Of a stretch of DNA of 64,000 nt, positions 1 to 7,371 are shown one piece after another. The notes below the pieces were generated by a model, which had not been told where the DNA came from, ran no database searches, and worked only from the letters and a program-made list of their open reading frames with translations. Position 1 is the first letter of the stretch, and each line of letters starts with the position of its first letter. A program made the position numbers and the translations under genes. Source of the stretch: Nannocystis punicea. GTDB lineage: Bacteria; Myxococcota_A; Polyangia; Nannocystales; Nannocystaceae. The stretch covers positions 13,164,664 to 13,228,663 of the forward strand of contig NZ_CP114040.1 in assembly GCF_026965555.1 (NCBI RefSeq). The letters run 5' to 3'.

Positions 1-857
1 ATCGCCGGATCCCCGTCGCCCACGTCGAGGCCGGCCTGCGCACCCTCGACCTCGCGGCGCCGTTCCCCGAAGAGGCCAATCGCCAGCTCATCGCCCGCCT
101 CGCCACCCTTCACCTCGCCCCCACGCCCGCCGCCCGCGAGGCGCTGCTCGCCGAGGGCGTGGCCCCGGAGGCGATCGAGGTCACCGGCAACACCGTGGTC
201 GACGCGCTGCGCTGGGCCTCCAGCCGTCTGCCGCTCGAGGGGGCCCCGGCGCCCGAGTTGGTCCGCTTCGCCAAGGGCCGGCCGTTCGTGCTGGTCACCG
301 GCCACCGCCGCGAGAGCTTCGCCGGCGGCCTGGCAGCGGTGTGCACCGGCCTGGCCACGCTGGCCCGCGCCTATCCCGGGGTCGACTTCGTGTATCCGGT
401 CCACCTCAACCCGGCGGTGCAATCGGCGGCGCGCGGGCTGCTCGGCGGGCTCGGCAACGTATTTCTGCTCGAGCCGCTCGAGTACATGTCGGCGGTGTGG
501 CTGCTCAAGCGCTGCATGTTCGTGATCACCGATTCGGGCGGGCTCCAGGAGGAGGCGCCGGAGTTCGGAAAGCCGGTGCTGGTGACCCGCACGGCCACGG
601 AGCGCATGGAGGGAGTGGCGGCCGGTTGCGCGGTGCTGGTCGGCTATGACACCGACCTGCTGGTCGCGACTGCGCGGCACTGGCTCGACGATCCGGCCGC
701 CTACGCGGCTGTCTGTCCGCGCAAGAACCCGTACGGGGACGGTCGCGCGGCTTCGCGCTGCGCTGCGGCGTTGCGCCGGCGCCTCGGCCTGCCGGCGGCG
801 TCGGTGACGCCGTGGCCAGAGGCCCGGAGCGAGCGAGCTGCGACCGACATGAGGTAG
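1..857 (+). CDS. wecB: UDP-N-acetylglucosamine 2-epimerase, 3' part (5' end outside window)
   Basis: The open frame enters from the left edge (codons in phase with position 3) and stops at TAG 855-857. Visible family motifs are VAHVEAGLRT and EEANRQL near the start, VTGHRRESF in the middle and a late TDSGGLQEEAPEFGKPVL block, all typical of the non-hydrolysing UDP-GlcNAc 2-epimerase. That enzyme makes UDP-ManNAc in the cytoplasm for surface polysaccharide. Roughly the first 90-100 residues are missing because the window begins inside the gene. A WecA/MraY-type sugar-phosphate transferase gene follows 53 bp downstream on the same strand, so the pair probably serves one envelope-glycan pathway. 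Family assignment is secure; the exact glycan product is inferred. Confidence 0.93.
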   Translation, partial: RRIPVAHVEAGLRTLDLAAPFPEEANRQLIARLATLHLAPTPAAREALLAEGVAPEAIEVTGNTVVDALRWASSRLPLEGAPAPELVRFAKGRPFVLVTGHRRESFAGGLAAVCTGLATLARAYPGVDFVYPVHLNPAVQSAARGLLGGLGNVFLLEPLEYMSAVWLLKRCMFVITDSGGLQEEAPEFGKPVLVTRTATERMEGVAAGCAVLVGYDTDLLVATARHWLDDPAAYAAVCPRKNPYGDGRAASRCAAALRRRLGLPAASVTPWPEARSERAATDMR

Positions 858-910
858 GATCGCCGGGTGACCGTCGGCGCACGTGGACGCGGGAACGCCG
901 GGAGGCCCCG

Positions 911-2383
911 GTGAGCGCCGCGACGTGGGTGCTGTGGATCGCCGCGCTCGTGGCGTTCGTGCTGGTGGCCGTGGCCATGCCGTGGGCCATTCGTGGCTGG
1001 CGCGCGCTGGGCCGGTCGGACCGCGAGATCAGCCTGCGAAAGGTCCATCAGGGCGAGATCGCGCGGGTCGGCGGATTCGTGATGATGGTGGGCATCGGCG
1101 CGGTCGCGTTCCGCGGGCTGGTCGGCACCAGCGAGCTGTCGCTCGTGCACGAATGGTTGTCGCGCAATCCGCTCAGCGGGGCGCTGCTCGGGGCGCTGCT
1201 GTGCGGCCTGGTCGGGCTGTACGACGACCTGGTGGGAGCGCGGGCGCGGGTCAAGCTGGCGCTGCAGCTGTTCGCGGCGGGGGTGGCGGTGTTCGCCGTC
1301 GGGCTGCGCTGGCCGGCGATGGCGGAGCTGCTCGGGCCGCTGGCGGCGGTCGAGCCGGTGATCACGCTCGGCTTCTTGGTGGCGTCGGTCAACGCGATCA
1401 ACCTCAGCGACGGGCTCGACGGGCTCGCCGGCGGCAACACTGCGATCGGCTTCGCGGTGGTGCTGGCGGCGACGCTGCTGCATCCGCAGCCGGACCTGGC
1501 GCTGGGGTGGGTCAGCGCGGCGGCGCTGGGCGGGGTGCTCGGGTTCCTCGTGCACAACCGCCACCCGGCGCGCGTGTTCATGGGCGACGCGGGCAGCTAC
1601 TTCCTCGGCTTCCTGCTGCCGGCGCTGCTGCTGCAGATCGCGCCGGTGCCGGAGCGGGTGGCGATCATCGACGTGTCGCTGCCGCTGCTGGTGCTGGCGC
1701 TGCCGCTGCTCGACATGGGCCTGTCGATCGCGCGCCGGGCCGCCCGCGGCCAGCCGATCTTCGCGCCCGACAGCGATCACATCCATCACCGCCTGCTCGC
1801 CCGCGGCTTCACGCACGGGCGCGGGGTGGCGGTGCTGTGGCTGACGACGGGGATGTTCGCCGCGCTGGCGCTGCTCAACGTGATCGGCGTCGGCGGCTGG
1901 TGGACGCTGACGGGGGCGGGGGCGGGGCTGCTGGTGGTCGCGGGGCTGCTCGGTTACCACGAGCTGCTGCGCCACCTGCCGGCGTTCACCGGCGACCGCC
2001 TGGTGCTCCGCGACCGCCGGCGCGCGGTGGTCGAGCTGCTGGCCGACCTCGATCGCCTGTCCGAAGAGACAAGGCGAAAGGGACATGACTTCAAGGACAT
2101 GGAAGATCCGGCGCTGGCGCGCTGGCGCGAGCTGTCGCCGTCGCTCGCGCCGATCCTGGCGCGCATCGGGGTGCCCGGGTTCGAGCTGCGGCGCGGGACG
2201 GCGACGGCGGTGAAGTGCGGCGACGACTCGCAGGCGTGGGGCTTCCTCAGCCTGCCGCTGCCGCAAGGAGCGGAGCTGCGGCTGGCGCTGGTGGCCCGAT
2301 TGCCGGAGCTGCAGCCGGAGCAGCTGGTGCTGCTCGAGCGGGTCGTGGGCCTGCTCGCCGACCAGTCGCCGTCGCGGCGTTAG
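911..2383 (+). CDS. WecA/MraY-family undecaprenyl-phosphate sugar-1-phosphate transferase
   Basis: Polytopic membrane enzyme expected to move a sugar-1-phosphate from a UDP-sugar onto undecaprenyl phosphate, the first step of a surface glycan. Family hallmarks are LYDDLVGARARVK (Asp-rich, Mg2+ binding), NAINLSDGLDGLAGG, VFMGDAGSYFLGF and the WecA-type DSDHIHHRLL loop. I chose GTG 911 because GGGAGG lies just upstream and the protein then opens directly with a membrane helix; the frame is open to 812. After the last helix (about residue 365) there is a cytoplasmic tail of some 125 residues not normal for the family. Positions 2065-2105 in this tail carry degenerate copies of the TGTCC/GGACA palindrome. 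The tail's role is unknown. Confidence 0.9.
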   Translation: MSAATWVLWIAALVAFVLVAVAMPWAIRGWRALGRSDREISLRKVHQGEIARVGGFVMMVGIGAVAFRGLVGTSELSLVHEWLSRNPLSGALLGALLCGLVGLYDDLVGARARVKLALQLFAAGVAVFAVGLRWPAMAELLGPLAAVEPVITLGFLVASVNAINLSDGLDGLAGGNTAIGFAVVLAATLLHPQPDLALGWVSAAALGGVLGFLVHNRHPARVFMGDAGSYFLGFLLPALLLQIAPVPERVAIIDVSLPLLVLALPLLDMGLSIARRAARGQPIFAPDSDHIHHRLLARGFTHGRGVAVLWLTTGMFAALALLNVIGVGGWWTLTGAGAGLLVVAGLLGYHELLRHLPAFTGDRLVLRDRRRAVVELLADLDRLSEETRRKGHDFKDMEDPALARWRELSPSLAPILARIGVPGFELRRGTATAVKCGDDSQAWGFLSLPLPQGAELRLALVARLPELQPEQLVLLERVVGLLADQSPSRR

Positions 2384-2606
2384 TCGCGACGGCGTAATCG
2401 AGAGCACACCGCGCGCCGCAGCGGCTGGCCGGTAACGGCGATGGATCGACGTTCTGCGCGGCCCACCGGGCTCACGACGAGGAGCTGGCCGCGGGTGGCG
2501 GCGACGCCTCGGTCGTGGTCCCGGTCATGTCCAGGTCGTGGCCGGGTCGGCGAGTCCATGCACAATTCGTCGTGTCGCGCGGCGACAAAGGAGGTCCCAA
2601 AGGCCA
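2384..2606. other. Intergenic stretch without a recognised gene
   Basis: I see no supported coding sequence between the transferase stop and the small frame at 2607. Short open frames here lack ribosome sites and recognisable content. The stretch ends in a strong Shine-Dalgarno-like AAAGGAGG at 2587-2594. Confidence 0.6.
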
Positions 2607-2699
2607 GTGCTCTTCAATCACACCACCATCTTGCTCGCGAGCATCATGCTCATGGTGCCGTTCCTCGACGACGGCAGCCTGTTCGACGACGACGGCTGA
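2607..2699 (+). CDS. Possible 30-residue membrane peptide
   Basis: GTG-started frame of 31 codons including stop. An exact AAAGGAGG Shine-Dalgarno lies at 2587-2594, 12 bases before the start, which is a long spacing. The product would be a short polar start, one hydrophobic stretch (TILLASIMLMVPFL) and an acidic tail ending FDDDG. This is the shape of a single-pass small membrane protein. A short GC hairpin with a T-run follows 27 bp after the stop, so it may be a small independent transcription unit. No family is recognised. The evidence is the ribosome site, the hydrophobic pattern and the downstream terminator-like signal only. Confidence 0.4.
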   Translation: MLFNHTTILLASIMLMVPFLDDGSLFDDDG

Positions 2700-2725
2700 A
2701 CTCGTGCGCCAATCGGCGTGATGGT

Positions 2726-2743
2726 CGCCCGCGGCGCTTTTTT
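2726..2743 (+). terminator. Possible intrinsic terminator after the small frame
   Basis: CGCC-CGC-GGCG stem followed by C and six T residues. The stem is only four pairs, so this is a weak call, but the T-run stands out in very GC-rich sequence and the position directly after a short frame fits. Confidence 0.35.
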
Positions 2744-3065
2744 CCCGCGCGCGCCCGAGCCGTCGCTTTCATCGCTCCGGCGAAATCTACACACCACGCC
2801 CGCAAGGACGGATCCCCCTCGCCCTTGCGGGCGCTCGACGTCGGGTCCAGTCATTGTCACGCGTCGGTCGCGACTGGCATGATTGCGCGCGCCGGACGGT
2901 GACGAGACGTCGCATCGCGCGGGATGGAGGGGCAGCCGTCGGCGGTGGCCCGAGGCGGTCGACCGCGAACCCGGGCTCACGCTGCCTGCGCAAGGTCCGG
3001 GGGATGAAGACCTCTGCATCGAGATTGCGCCCGCCGAACCGGGGAACTCCGGAATTGCGGGCGGC

Positions 3066-3095
3066 TTGGCCGCGACCGGGCCGCTCGTCTATAGT
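3066..3095 (+). promoter_or_regulatory. Sigma70-like promoter for the 65-residue gene
   Basis: TTGGCC (3066-3071), an 18-bp spacer and TATAGT (3090-3095). The -10 box ends 14 bases before the ATG at 3110, implying a leader of only a few bases. Confidence 0.45.
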
Positions 3096-3109
3096 CCAGC
3101 CAGGTCCTC

Positions 3110-3307
3110 ATGAAGTGGGTCGAGATCAGGCACGAAGGAGACGGCAACCGCGGCGCCGCTTACGCGGCCGAAGTACCCGGCGGCGTGCTCGTGCGGACGG
3201 TGACGCACCTGATCCTCCACACCGGCCTTTACGTGTCGGAGGCGCTCGCGTTCGTGCCCAACGTCGGCCTCGCCGACTTCGAGCGCAAGCCGAAGGACGA
3301 GGACTAG
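3110..3307 (+). CDS. Small conserved-looking protein, 65 residues, unknown function
   Basis: ATG-started frame of 65 residues beginning MKWVEIRHEG and carrying YAAEVPGGVLVRTVTH, a pattern resembling small hypothetical proteins with one beta-rich fold and an acidic/basic tail (KPKDED). No signal peptide or membrane segment is seen. A good promoter (TTGGCC-18-TATAGT) ends 14 bp before the start, so translation probably begins from a near-leaderless mRNA; no Shine-Dalgarno is present. It stands alone between a long non-coding stretch and the convergent lipoprotein gene. Function unknown. Confidence 0.6.
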   Translation: MKWVEIRHEGDGNRGAAYAAEVPGGVLVRTVTHLILHTGLYVSEALAFVPNVGLADFERKPKDED

Positions 3308-3446
3308 GCCGCGGGGTCGCGGGGAATTTCGCGGCGGCTTCGGCGCTGTCCGCGAGATGGTCGCTACGACCCCGGCGGGCGCGTGTCCTGCACGTAGCGC
3401 GGGTCGCTCCGCCGAGCTCGAGTCCGCGGCGGCGGTGCGTCGCGAA

Positions 3447-5018
3447 TCAATTGCCTTTGCGGCCGGGCTCGAGCTCGGGGCCGCGGATGGTGGTGAAGTA
3501 GCGGTCGGGTTTGCGCTGCAGGACCATGAGGGTGGGGGCGCGGTCGGCCTCGAGGCCGAGGGCGCCGGTGACCAGCATGGACTGGGACGAGGCGGTCTCG
3601 AGCAGCGGCTTCAGCCGTTCGGGGCCGACGGCGAGCGCGGCGGAGAGCAGATCGTTCGTCGAGTCCTTGGCCGGCTCGCCCTCGGCCGCGGCCTTGGCCC
3701 AGCGCTGGACGACGGGGATCGGTTCGGGGCCGATGACGACGAGCAGGCCGCCCGCGCGCTCGTTGGCGGCGAGGGCGACGCGGAGGCGGCCCTTGTCGTC
3801 GAGCAGCGGCTTGCCGACGGCGGGGACGTGGCGCGAGACGCCGTCGACGGTGAGCAGATAGACGGTCGGGTTGTCGCCGACTTTCTTGAAGCTGGCCCCG
3901 GGGACATCCGCGAACATGCGCGCGAGGCTGAGGTTGTCGACCAGAGTGCGCAGGCAGCCGACGAGGTCGCGATAACCGGCCGCGGGGTCGTCGGCGCCGA
4001 AGCCGAGCCGCAGGTGACGCGCCGGGCCGGTGCCGAGCAGGACGCGGCCGTTCCAGCGCCGCAGCGCCTTGGCGGCCTGGTCGACCAGCGGGTCGAGCAT
4101 CAACTTGGCGGCGAACCCGGCCCGGTCGACGCCCGCGTTCATCTGCTTGATCGCGTCGGCCACCGCCTTCTTGTGGCCGGGCCAGCGCGTGCTGACGCCG
4201 GCCGCGAGCTCGGGGACCTTGAGCATGCCGGTCAGGGCGCCCTCGCCGAGGTCCGGCGAGCTCGGCAGCGGCTTGCCGGGCGCCTCGAGCACGTGGACGT
4301 CGAGCGAGTGCAGGCCCTGGCCGGCGGCGGCGACCCGCGCGTAGGGGAAGTCGGGCGAGACGGCGCGCGCGCGCGTGTCGGCGAGGGTGAACCACAGCGG
4401 GCGTGAGCCGTAGGTCGCGGGCAGCTGGCGGCTGGTGGCCAGGCCCTGCAGGGTGGCGGCGAACACGAGGTTGTTCGTCTGTCCGTCGAGCCAGGCGAGC
4501 TTCGGAGCGGGCGGCTTGCCGTCGTTCGGGGTGGCGTCGCCGGCGGGGGCGGGCAGCTGGACGGCTCCGAAGTCGCCGACCGACTCGAAGCCCTTGAGCG
4601 CGTCGGCGACGGCCGAGCCGGGGCGCACGGGCAGGACGACGATGTCCTCGCCGGCCACGTGGACGCCCGCCCACGGCCGGTCGCCGACGACCTGCGGGGC
4701 GAGCTTGTCGGCGAGCTCGGCCGGAGCCTGCATGCGCAGCGTGAAGCCGGCGAGGGCTCCGAGCGCGGGCACCTCGGGCAGGTAGGCGTCGATGCCGGCG
4801 AGGACCTCGGCGGGCCGGGCGATGAAGGCCCCGGCATCTGGCATTTGGGACAGCTGGTGCGGCGCCGGCAGGGCCGGACCGGCGGGCGTGCGGGCGCGCG
4901 GCGTGGCGCCGGCGGAGGTGGAGGGGACGCGCTGCGGGGCCTTCTTGCAGCCGGGCGCGGCCGAGATCGTGGCGGTGACGAGGGCGGCGGCGAGGGCGAC
5001 GTGGCGAGGTCTCGGCAT
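3447..5018 (-). CDS. Lipoprotein of unknown function, 523 residues
   Basis: Begins MPRPRHVALAAALVTATISA and has a lipobox APGC at about residue 24, so it should be exported and lipid-anchored. A Pro/Ala/Thr-rich linker follows, then a long globular region with no family I recognise. Start ATG is at 5018. It is transcribed away from gap, with about 220 bp between their starts. The opposite strand has long open frames that are GC-bias shadows. No operon partner is evident. Confidence 0.85.
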   Translation of the reverse strand: MPRPRHVALAAALVTATISAAPGCKKAPQRVPSTSAGATPRARTPAGPALPAPHQLSQMPDAGAFIARPAEVLAGIDAYLPEVPALGALAGFTLRMQAPAELADKLAPQVVGDRPWAGVHVAGEDIVVLPVRPGSAVADALKGFESVGDFGAVQLPAPAGDATPNDGKPPAPKLAWLDGQTNNLVFAATLQGLATSRQLPATYGSRPLWFTLADTRARAVSPDFPYARVAAAGQGLHSLDVHVLEAPGKPLPSSPDLGEGALTGMLKVPELAAGVSTRWPGHKKAVADAIKQMNAGVDRAGFAAKLMLDPLVDQAAKALRRWNGRVLLGTGPARHLRLGFGADDPAAGYRDLVGCLRTLVDNLSLARMFADVPGASFKKVGDNPTVYLLTVDGVSRHVPAVGKPLLDDKGRLRVALAANERAGGLLVVIGPEPIPVVQRWAKAAAEGEPAKDSTNDLLSAALAVGPERLKPLLETASSQSMLVTGALGLEADRAPTLMVLQRKPDRYFTTIRGPELEPGRKGN

Positions 5019-5100
5019 CGGGCGTGCGTACCGTAGCAGGTGGGCGCGCTGGACGCATGCGCGGGCTCACGGCTTCATTGCGAGGCCGAGGCTCGCGGAC

Positions 5101-5138
5101 GAGAATTCTCGGAGCGAGCGGCCGCGCAGAGAATTCTC
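5101..5138 (+). promoter_or_regulatory. Two identical GAGAATTCTC palindromes upstream of gap
   Basis: GAGAATTCTC occurs at 5101-5110 and again at 5129-5138, 28 bp centre to centre. They lie in the divergent interval between the lipoprotein gene and gap and about 60-95 bp upstream of the gap -35 box. Two equal AT-containing palindromes in such GC-rich DNA suggest an operator pair for a dimeric regulator. The regulator is unknown. Confidence 0.4.
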
Positions 5139-5197
5139 GCAGCACGGAGGAGCGGACGCCGCGACGAGCGGACACGGTCGCGGACAGGCGCGCGGCA

Positions 5198-5226
5198 TTG
5201 CGAGGGCGGGGGGGTTGCCCTATCCT
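5198..5226 (+). promoter_or_regulatory. gap promoter
   Basis: TTGCGA (5198-5203), a 17-bp spacer and TATCCT (5221-5226). The start codon at 5237 is only 10 bases after the -10 box, so the mRNA leader would be about 3-4 bases. Confidence 0.55.
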
Positions 5227-5236
5227 CCGCCGCGTC

Positions 5237-6313
5237 ATGACGATCCGCCTGGGAATCAACGGAATGGGCCGCATCGGGCGGCTCGTGCTTCGACACGCGC
5301 TCGCGCGGAGCGCCGACTTCGCCGCCTCGGGCGCGGTGCGCAAGGGGCCGGCGATGCAAGTGGTCGCCGCCAACGACCTCGCCGACGCCGACGAGCTGGC
5401 CTACCTGCTCGGCCACGACTCGGTGCACCGCTATCAGCTGCCGAAGGCCCGCGCGGAGGGCGGCGCGCTGCACCTCGGTGACGGCTCGATCTCCCTGTTC
5501 AAGGAGCGCGATCCGAGCAAGATCCCCTGGGCCGAGCACGGCGTCGACATCGTCATCGAGGCGACCGGCAAGTTCACCACCGGCGAGCAGATGGCCGGCC
5601 ATCGCGCCAACGCCAACGGGCCGTCGCACGTCATCCTCGCCGCGCCCGGCAAGAACGTCGACAAGACGCTGGTCGTCGGCGTCAACGAGGAGACGTTCGA
5701 CCCGGCCAAGGACCGCCTGGTGTCCAACGCGAGCTGCACGACCAACGCGCTGACGCCGGTGCTCGCGGTGCTCGACCGCGTGTTCGGCGTGCGCTGGGGC
5801 CTGGTCGGCACGACGCACGCGTACACCGCCGGCCAGGGCCTGGTCGACGGCCTCGCCGGCAAGGACCTCCGCCGCGGCCGCGCGGCGCCGGTCAACATCG
5901 TGCCGACGTCGACCGGCGCGGCCAAGGCCATCTCCGAGGTGCTGCCCAACCTCAAGGGCAAGTGCGACGGCACGGCCGTGCGCGTGCCGGTGGTCGACGG
6001 GTCGCTCTACGACGTGGTCTGCCAGCTCGAGGGCGAGCCGTCGCTGGCCCGCGTGATCGAGGCGCTGCGCGAGGCGGCCGCCACCGAGGCCCTCCGCGGG
6101 GTGCTCGATGTCCGCAAGGAGGCGCTGGTGTCGAGCGACATCCTCGGCGACCCGCACTCGAGCATCGTCGACGTCGACGCGTGCATGGGCCTCGGCGCGC
6201 TGGTGAAGATCGTCGGCTGGTACGACAACGAATGGGGCTACTCGGGCCGCGTGCTCGACCTCGCCGCCATCGCCAGCAACTGGATCGTCGCCAATCGCGG
6301 CAGCAAGAGCTGA
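5237..6313 (+). CDS. gap: Type I glyceraldehyde-3-phosphate dehydrogenase
   Basis: Glycolytic enzyme that oxidises glyceraldehyde-3-phosphate to 1,3-bisphosphoglycerate with NAD(P)+. The NAD-binding start GINGMGRIGR, the catalytic SNASCTTNALTPV (nucleophilic Cys), the THAYTAGQ segment and the C-terminal YDNEWGYSGRVLD are all present. Start ATG 5237 gives 358 residues, slightly longer than the usual 330-340. The extra residues are near position 30 (SGAVRKGPAMQ), between the first beta strand and the AAND motif. There is no Shine-Dalgarno; a promoter sits directly upstream. Monocistronic as far as seen. Confidence 0.96.
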   Translation: MTIRLGINGMGRIGRLVLRHALARSADFAASGAVRKGPAMQVVAANDLADADELAYLLGHDSVHRYQLPKARAEGGALHLGDGSISLFKERDPSKIPWAEHGVDIVIEATGKFTTGEQMAGHRANANGPSHVILAAPGKNVDKTLVVGVNEETFDPAKDRLVSNASCTTNALTPVLAVLDRVFGVRWGLVGTTHAYTAGQGLVDGLAGKDLRRGRAAPVNIVPTSTGAAKAISEVLPNLKGKCDGTAVRVPVVDGSLYDVVCQLEGEPSLARVIEALREAAATEALRGVLDVRKEALVSSDILGDPHSSIVDVDACMGLGALVKIVGWYDNEWGYSGRVLDLAAIASNWIVANRGSKS

Positions 6314-6364
6314 GCCTCGGCGTGACGCGAGAGCGGCTTTGTCTCGATCGTGAGGCGGGGCCGC

Positions 6365-6676
6365 TCAGCGCGCGGTGAATCGCAGGCGGCGCGGGTCCTG
6401 GCGCCGGTCGGCGATTCCCAGGACGAGAATGTGGTCCTGCACGACCACATAATAGATGGCCAGGAGGAATCGCCGGGTGACGATCCGGCGAATGTTCTTG
6501 CGCCAGGGCGGATAGGCGAGTGGAAAGTCCTGGATCTGCCGGAACAGTCGATCGAGCGCCAGATCGAGCTGAAGGCGGCGAAGATGAGTTCCGTGCGGAT
6601 GCAAGTTGTCCCGGAATGCATACAGCGCAGACGGATCGGCGGTGGCGAAGCCCGACAGGCGCACCGGCAGGGACAT
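6365..6676 (-). CDS. RelE/ParE-superfamily toxin
   Basis: 103-residue basic protein starting MSLPVRLSGF. The C-terminal half has the usual plasmid-stabilisation pattern: FPLAYPPWRKNIRRIVTR, then IYYVVVQDHILVLGIADRRQDP. This matches the core strand and IADRRxDP end seen in ParE/RelE-type toxins, which act on mRNA at the ribosome or on gyrase. I chose the ATG at 6676 because it gives a family-length protein; the frame is open further upstream without content. The likely antitoxin is transcribed divergently from 6761, not upstream in the same operon as is usual. The specific target cannot be assigned. Confidence 0.75.
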   Translation of the reverse strand: MSLPVRLSGFATADPSALYAFRDNLHPHGTHLRRLQLDLALDRLFRQIQDFPLAYPPWRKNIRRIVTRRFLLAIYYVVVQDHILVLGIADRRQDPRRLRFTAR

Positions 6677-6704
6677 GTGGCGAGGATAGCGGCAGGCGCC
6701 ATTC

Positions 6705-6720
6705 GCGCGCATTTTCGCGC
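6705..6720. promoter_or_regulatory. Candidate operator between toxin and antitoxin
   Basis: GCGCG-CATTTT-CGCGC, a perfect 5-bp inverted repeat with an AT-rich centre. It lies midway in the 84-bp interval between the divergent toxin and antitoxin starts, where autoregulation would be expected. Confidence 0.35.
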
Positions 6721-6760
6721 AAAACTGGAGGGCGCTCCGGCTGCGTGCTATCAAAGGGCG

Positions 6761-6949
6761 ATGGGAGCGCCCACCAAACCCGCGGAGGAGCTCGTCGACG
6801 AGCCGGAGCCGAGCGAAGAGCAGCTCGCGGAGATCGAGGCCGCCTGGGAGGAAGAGGTGTTGTGGCGCGCCAAGGAGCACGAGGAAGGGCGCGCGGAGTC
6901 CATCCCTTGGGAGCAGGTGCGGGCGGAGATATTCGGCAAGCGCGCGTAG
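6761..6949 (+). CDS. Short addiction-module antitoxin
   Basis: 62-residue acidic protein. Its second half (EAAWEEEVLWRAKEHEEG, then IPWEQVRAEIFG) matches the end of the addiction-module antitoxin family typified by a conserved AWxxEIxxR...IPxxEVR tail, which neutralises ParE/RelE toxins. The usual N-terminal DNA-binding/dimerisation stretch (LSPEERAxLA type) is missing and is replaced by a short Pro/Glu-rich start, so it is truncated or divergent. Start ATG is at 6761. It is divergent from the toxin, which would uncouple the two transcripts. Confidence 0.6.
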   Translation: MGAPTKPAEELVDEPEPSEEQLAEIEAAWEEEVLWRAKEHEEGRAESIPWEQVRAEIFGKRA

Positions 6950-7080
6950 GAGTCGCGCGGCGGATGGCCCAAGAGACAGGTCTGCGTCGGTACGTAGCTC
7001 GTGTGCCGGCTGTTGCTCGATAAAAAACTTCGTCCGCGCGAACTGACAGGCCGAACGATAGGTGACCGGCGAAAGGTCCG

Positions 7081-7350
7081 ACGGTTGCGCAAAAAGGACA
7101 GGTCGCTCGCCGTCCCGAGGGACAGGTGGCCGGTGGGAGTTCGACAGCTGTCCTGAAGGACAGAACGAGTACGCGGGCGATCCGGCTCGGTCTCCGCTCG
7201 GTTGGAGCGCATAACGAGTTCCGAGGACAGGTGGCTCGAAGGAAAGAGCGAGTGCGCGGGCGATCCGGCTCGGTCTCCGCGCGGTTCGAGCACCGAGTCC
7301 GAGGACAGGTGGCTCGATGAGAGTTCGACAGCTGTCCTGAAGGACAGAGG
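7081..7350. repeat. Palindrome cluster and two 83-bp direct repeats
   Basis: Holds GTCCCGAGGGAC at 7112-7123 and two identical CTGTCCTGAAGGACAG palindromes at 7148-7163 and 7332-7347. Between them a unit beginning CGAGTRCGCGGGCGATCC occurs at about 7166 and again at 7249, each followed by a degenerate AGGACAGGTGGC half-site. No supported gene lies in 6950-7371. The palindromes belong to the window-wide TGTCC-N4-GGACA family. Confidence 0.85.
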
Positions 7351-7371
7351 GGGCGCGCCGTCCGTGCGGGC

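Noticed and set aside
701..2407. A 568-codon open frame opposite the epimerase and WecA-like genes
   Set aside because: It is the shadow of strong GC third-position bias: Arg/Gln/His-rich, no domain, and it covers two well-supported genes.
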